A DNA stretch of 51,167 bases from positions 1 to 51,167 of the forward strand of contig CABWZP010000006.1 of assembly GCA_902509965.1 (NCBI GenBank), given 5' to 3'. This DNA comes from an uncultured SAR86 cluster bacterium (lineage in GTDB: Bacteria; Pseudomonadota; Gammaproteobacteria; Magnimaribacterales; D2472). Made by a program: the position numbers and the translations under genes. The notes beneath the pieces were generated by a model. That model saw only the letters and a list, made by a program, of their open reading frames with translations, was not told where the DNA came from and did not search any database. This document shows positions 51,037 to 51,167 of this stretch, one piece after another (within the stretch, counting starts at the first letter, position 1; each line of letters starts with the position of its first letter).

Positions 51037-51167
51037 ATGTATGTAAGTATAATAAATCTTACCAATAAACTAAAGTTTTAATTAGATAAAGTATATTTCT
51101 GTTATATATAAAATATATATATATATGATATTTACTAGATGCTCTCTTAAAATGTTTTTGTTATATT
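51037..51167. other. AT-rich non-coding end of the window
   Basis: No ORF, RNA or hairpin is convincing here. The stretch near 51100-51125 is a TA-dinucleotide run. It would hold the upstream part of the proteorhodopsin promoter and possibly that of a gene beyond the window. Confidence 0.5.

Overview
The window is a low-GC (roughly one third G+C by eye), very compact bacterial chromosome segment. Gene order and gene content point to a marine surface-water gammaproteobacterium of the SAR86 type. The supporting signs are: the gammaproteobacterial block ygfA-ssrS(6S RNA)-zapA facing pepP-ubiH; the pairs nnr-tsaE-amiC, rpmE/priA, dksA...pcnB, and tyrS...M23 peptidase-anmK-erpA; and a green-type proteorhodopsin very close in sequence to the classical SAR86 protein. 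No phage, IS element or CRISPR array is visible. This assignment is an inference from sequence reading, not from a database search.

Layout. 1-1585: 5' part of a fatty-acid beta-oxidation enzyme (minus), a candidate small RNA, a 28-codon membrane micro-ORF and a periplasmic 2-Cys glutathione peroxidase. 1582-6093: rpiA and ilvA diverging from a shared promoter, then a DUF5916-type outer-membrane protein. 6155-11014: ygfA, 6S RNA, zapA and its small coiled-coil partner (minus) diverging from pepP and ubiH, then a Fur-box-preceded iron(III)-binding lipoprotein. 11052-19660: rpmB, dut, rpmE, priA, then a tight minus-strand run of hydrolase, membrane-tethered beta-propeller, nnr, tsaE and amiC. 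19701-29497: Nudix and metallo-beta-lactamase pair, acetyl-CoA synthetase, deoxynucleoside kinase, pcnB, DksA with a lysine/alanine repeat tail, a PfkB kinase, and the haem genes hemL and hemG. 29613-37579: erpA, anmK, M23 peptidase, putA, tyrS, an FKBP lipoprotein and PsiE. 37664-44097: stand-alone tRNA-Ile(GAT), a nucleotidyltransferase/APS-kinase-like pair, a membrane protein, prolyl oligopeptidase, an MFS symporter and NAD-formate dehydrogenase. 44178-47759: a TPP-riboswitch-controlled thiamine uptake operon (TonB receptor, PnuT-like permease, thiamine-kinase-like enzyme). 47767-51167: an odd membrane protein carrying an integrase-arm-like domain with a set of direct repeats in front of it, a small membrane protein, a fatty-acid-desaturase-family enzyme, a nitroreductase and proteorhodopsin.

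How it fits together. The cell looks like a light-assisted heterotroph living on amino acids, peptides, acetate, fatty acids and formate (putA, prolyl oligopeptidase, acs, beta-oxidation enzyme, fdh), importing thiamine rather than obviously making it, and economising iron. The two best Fur-like palindromes outside coding sequence lie in front of the iron-binding lipoprotein and in front of proteorhodopsin, which suggests that light-driven proton pumping may be tied to iron status. The least explained locus is 47767-48330, where a tail-anchored protein with a DNA-binding-like domain has repeats of its own start-codon sequence in its upstream region. Other points needing explanation are an apparent +1 frameshift in an A7 run at the start of dksA and a candidate sRNA with a C-rich, anti-Shine-Dalgarno loop.
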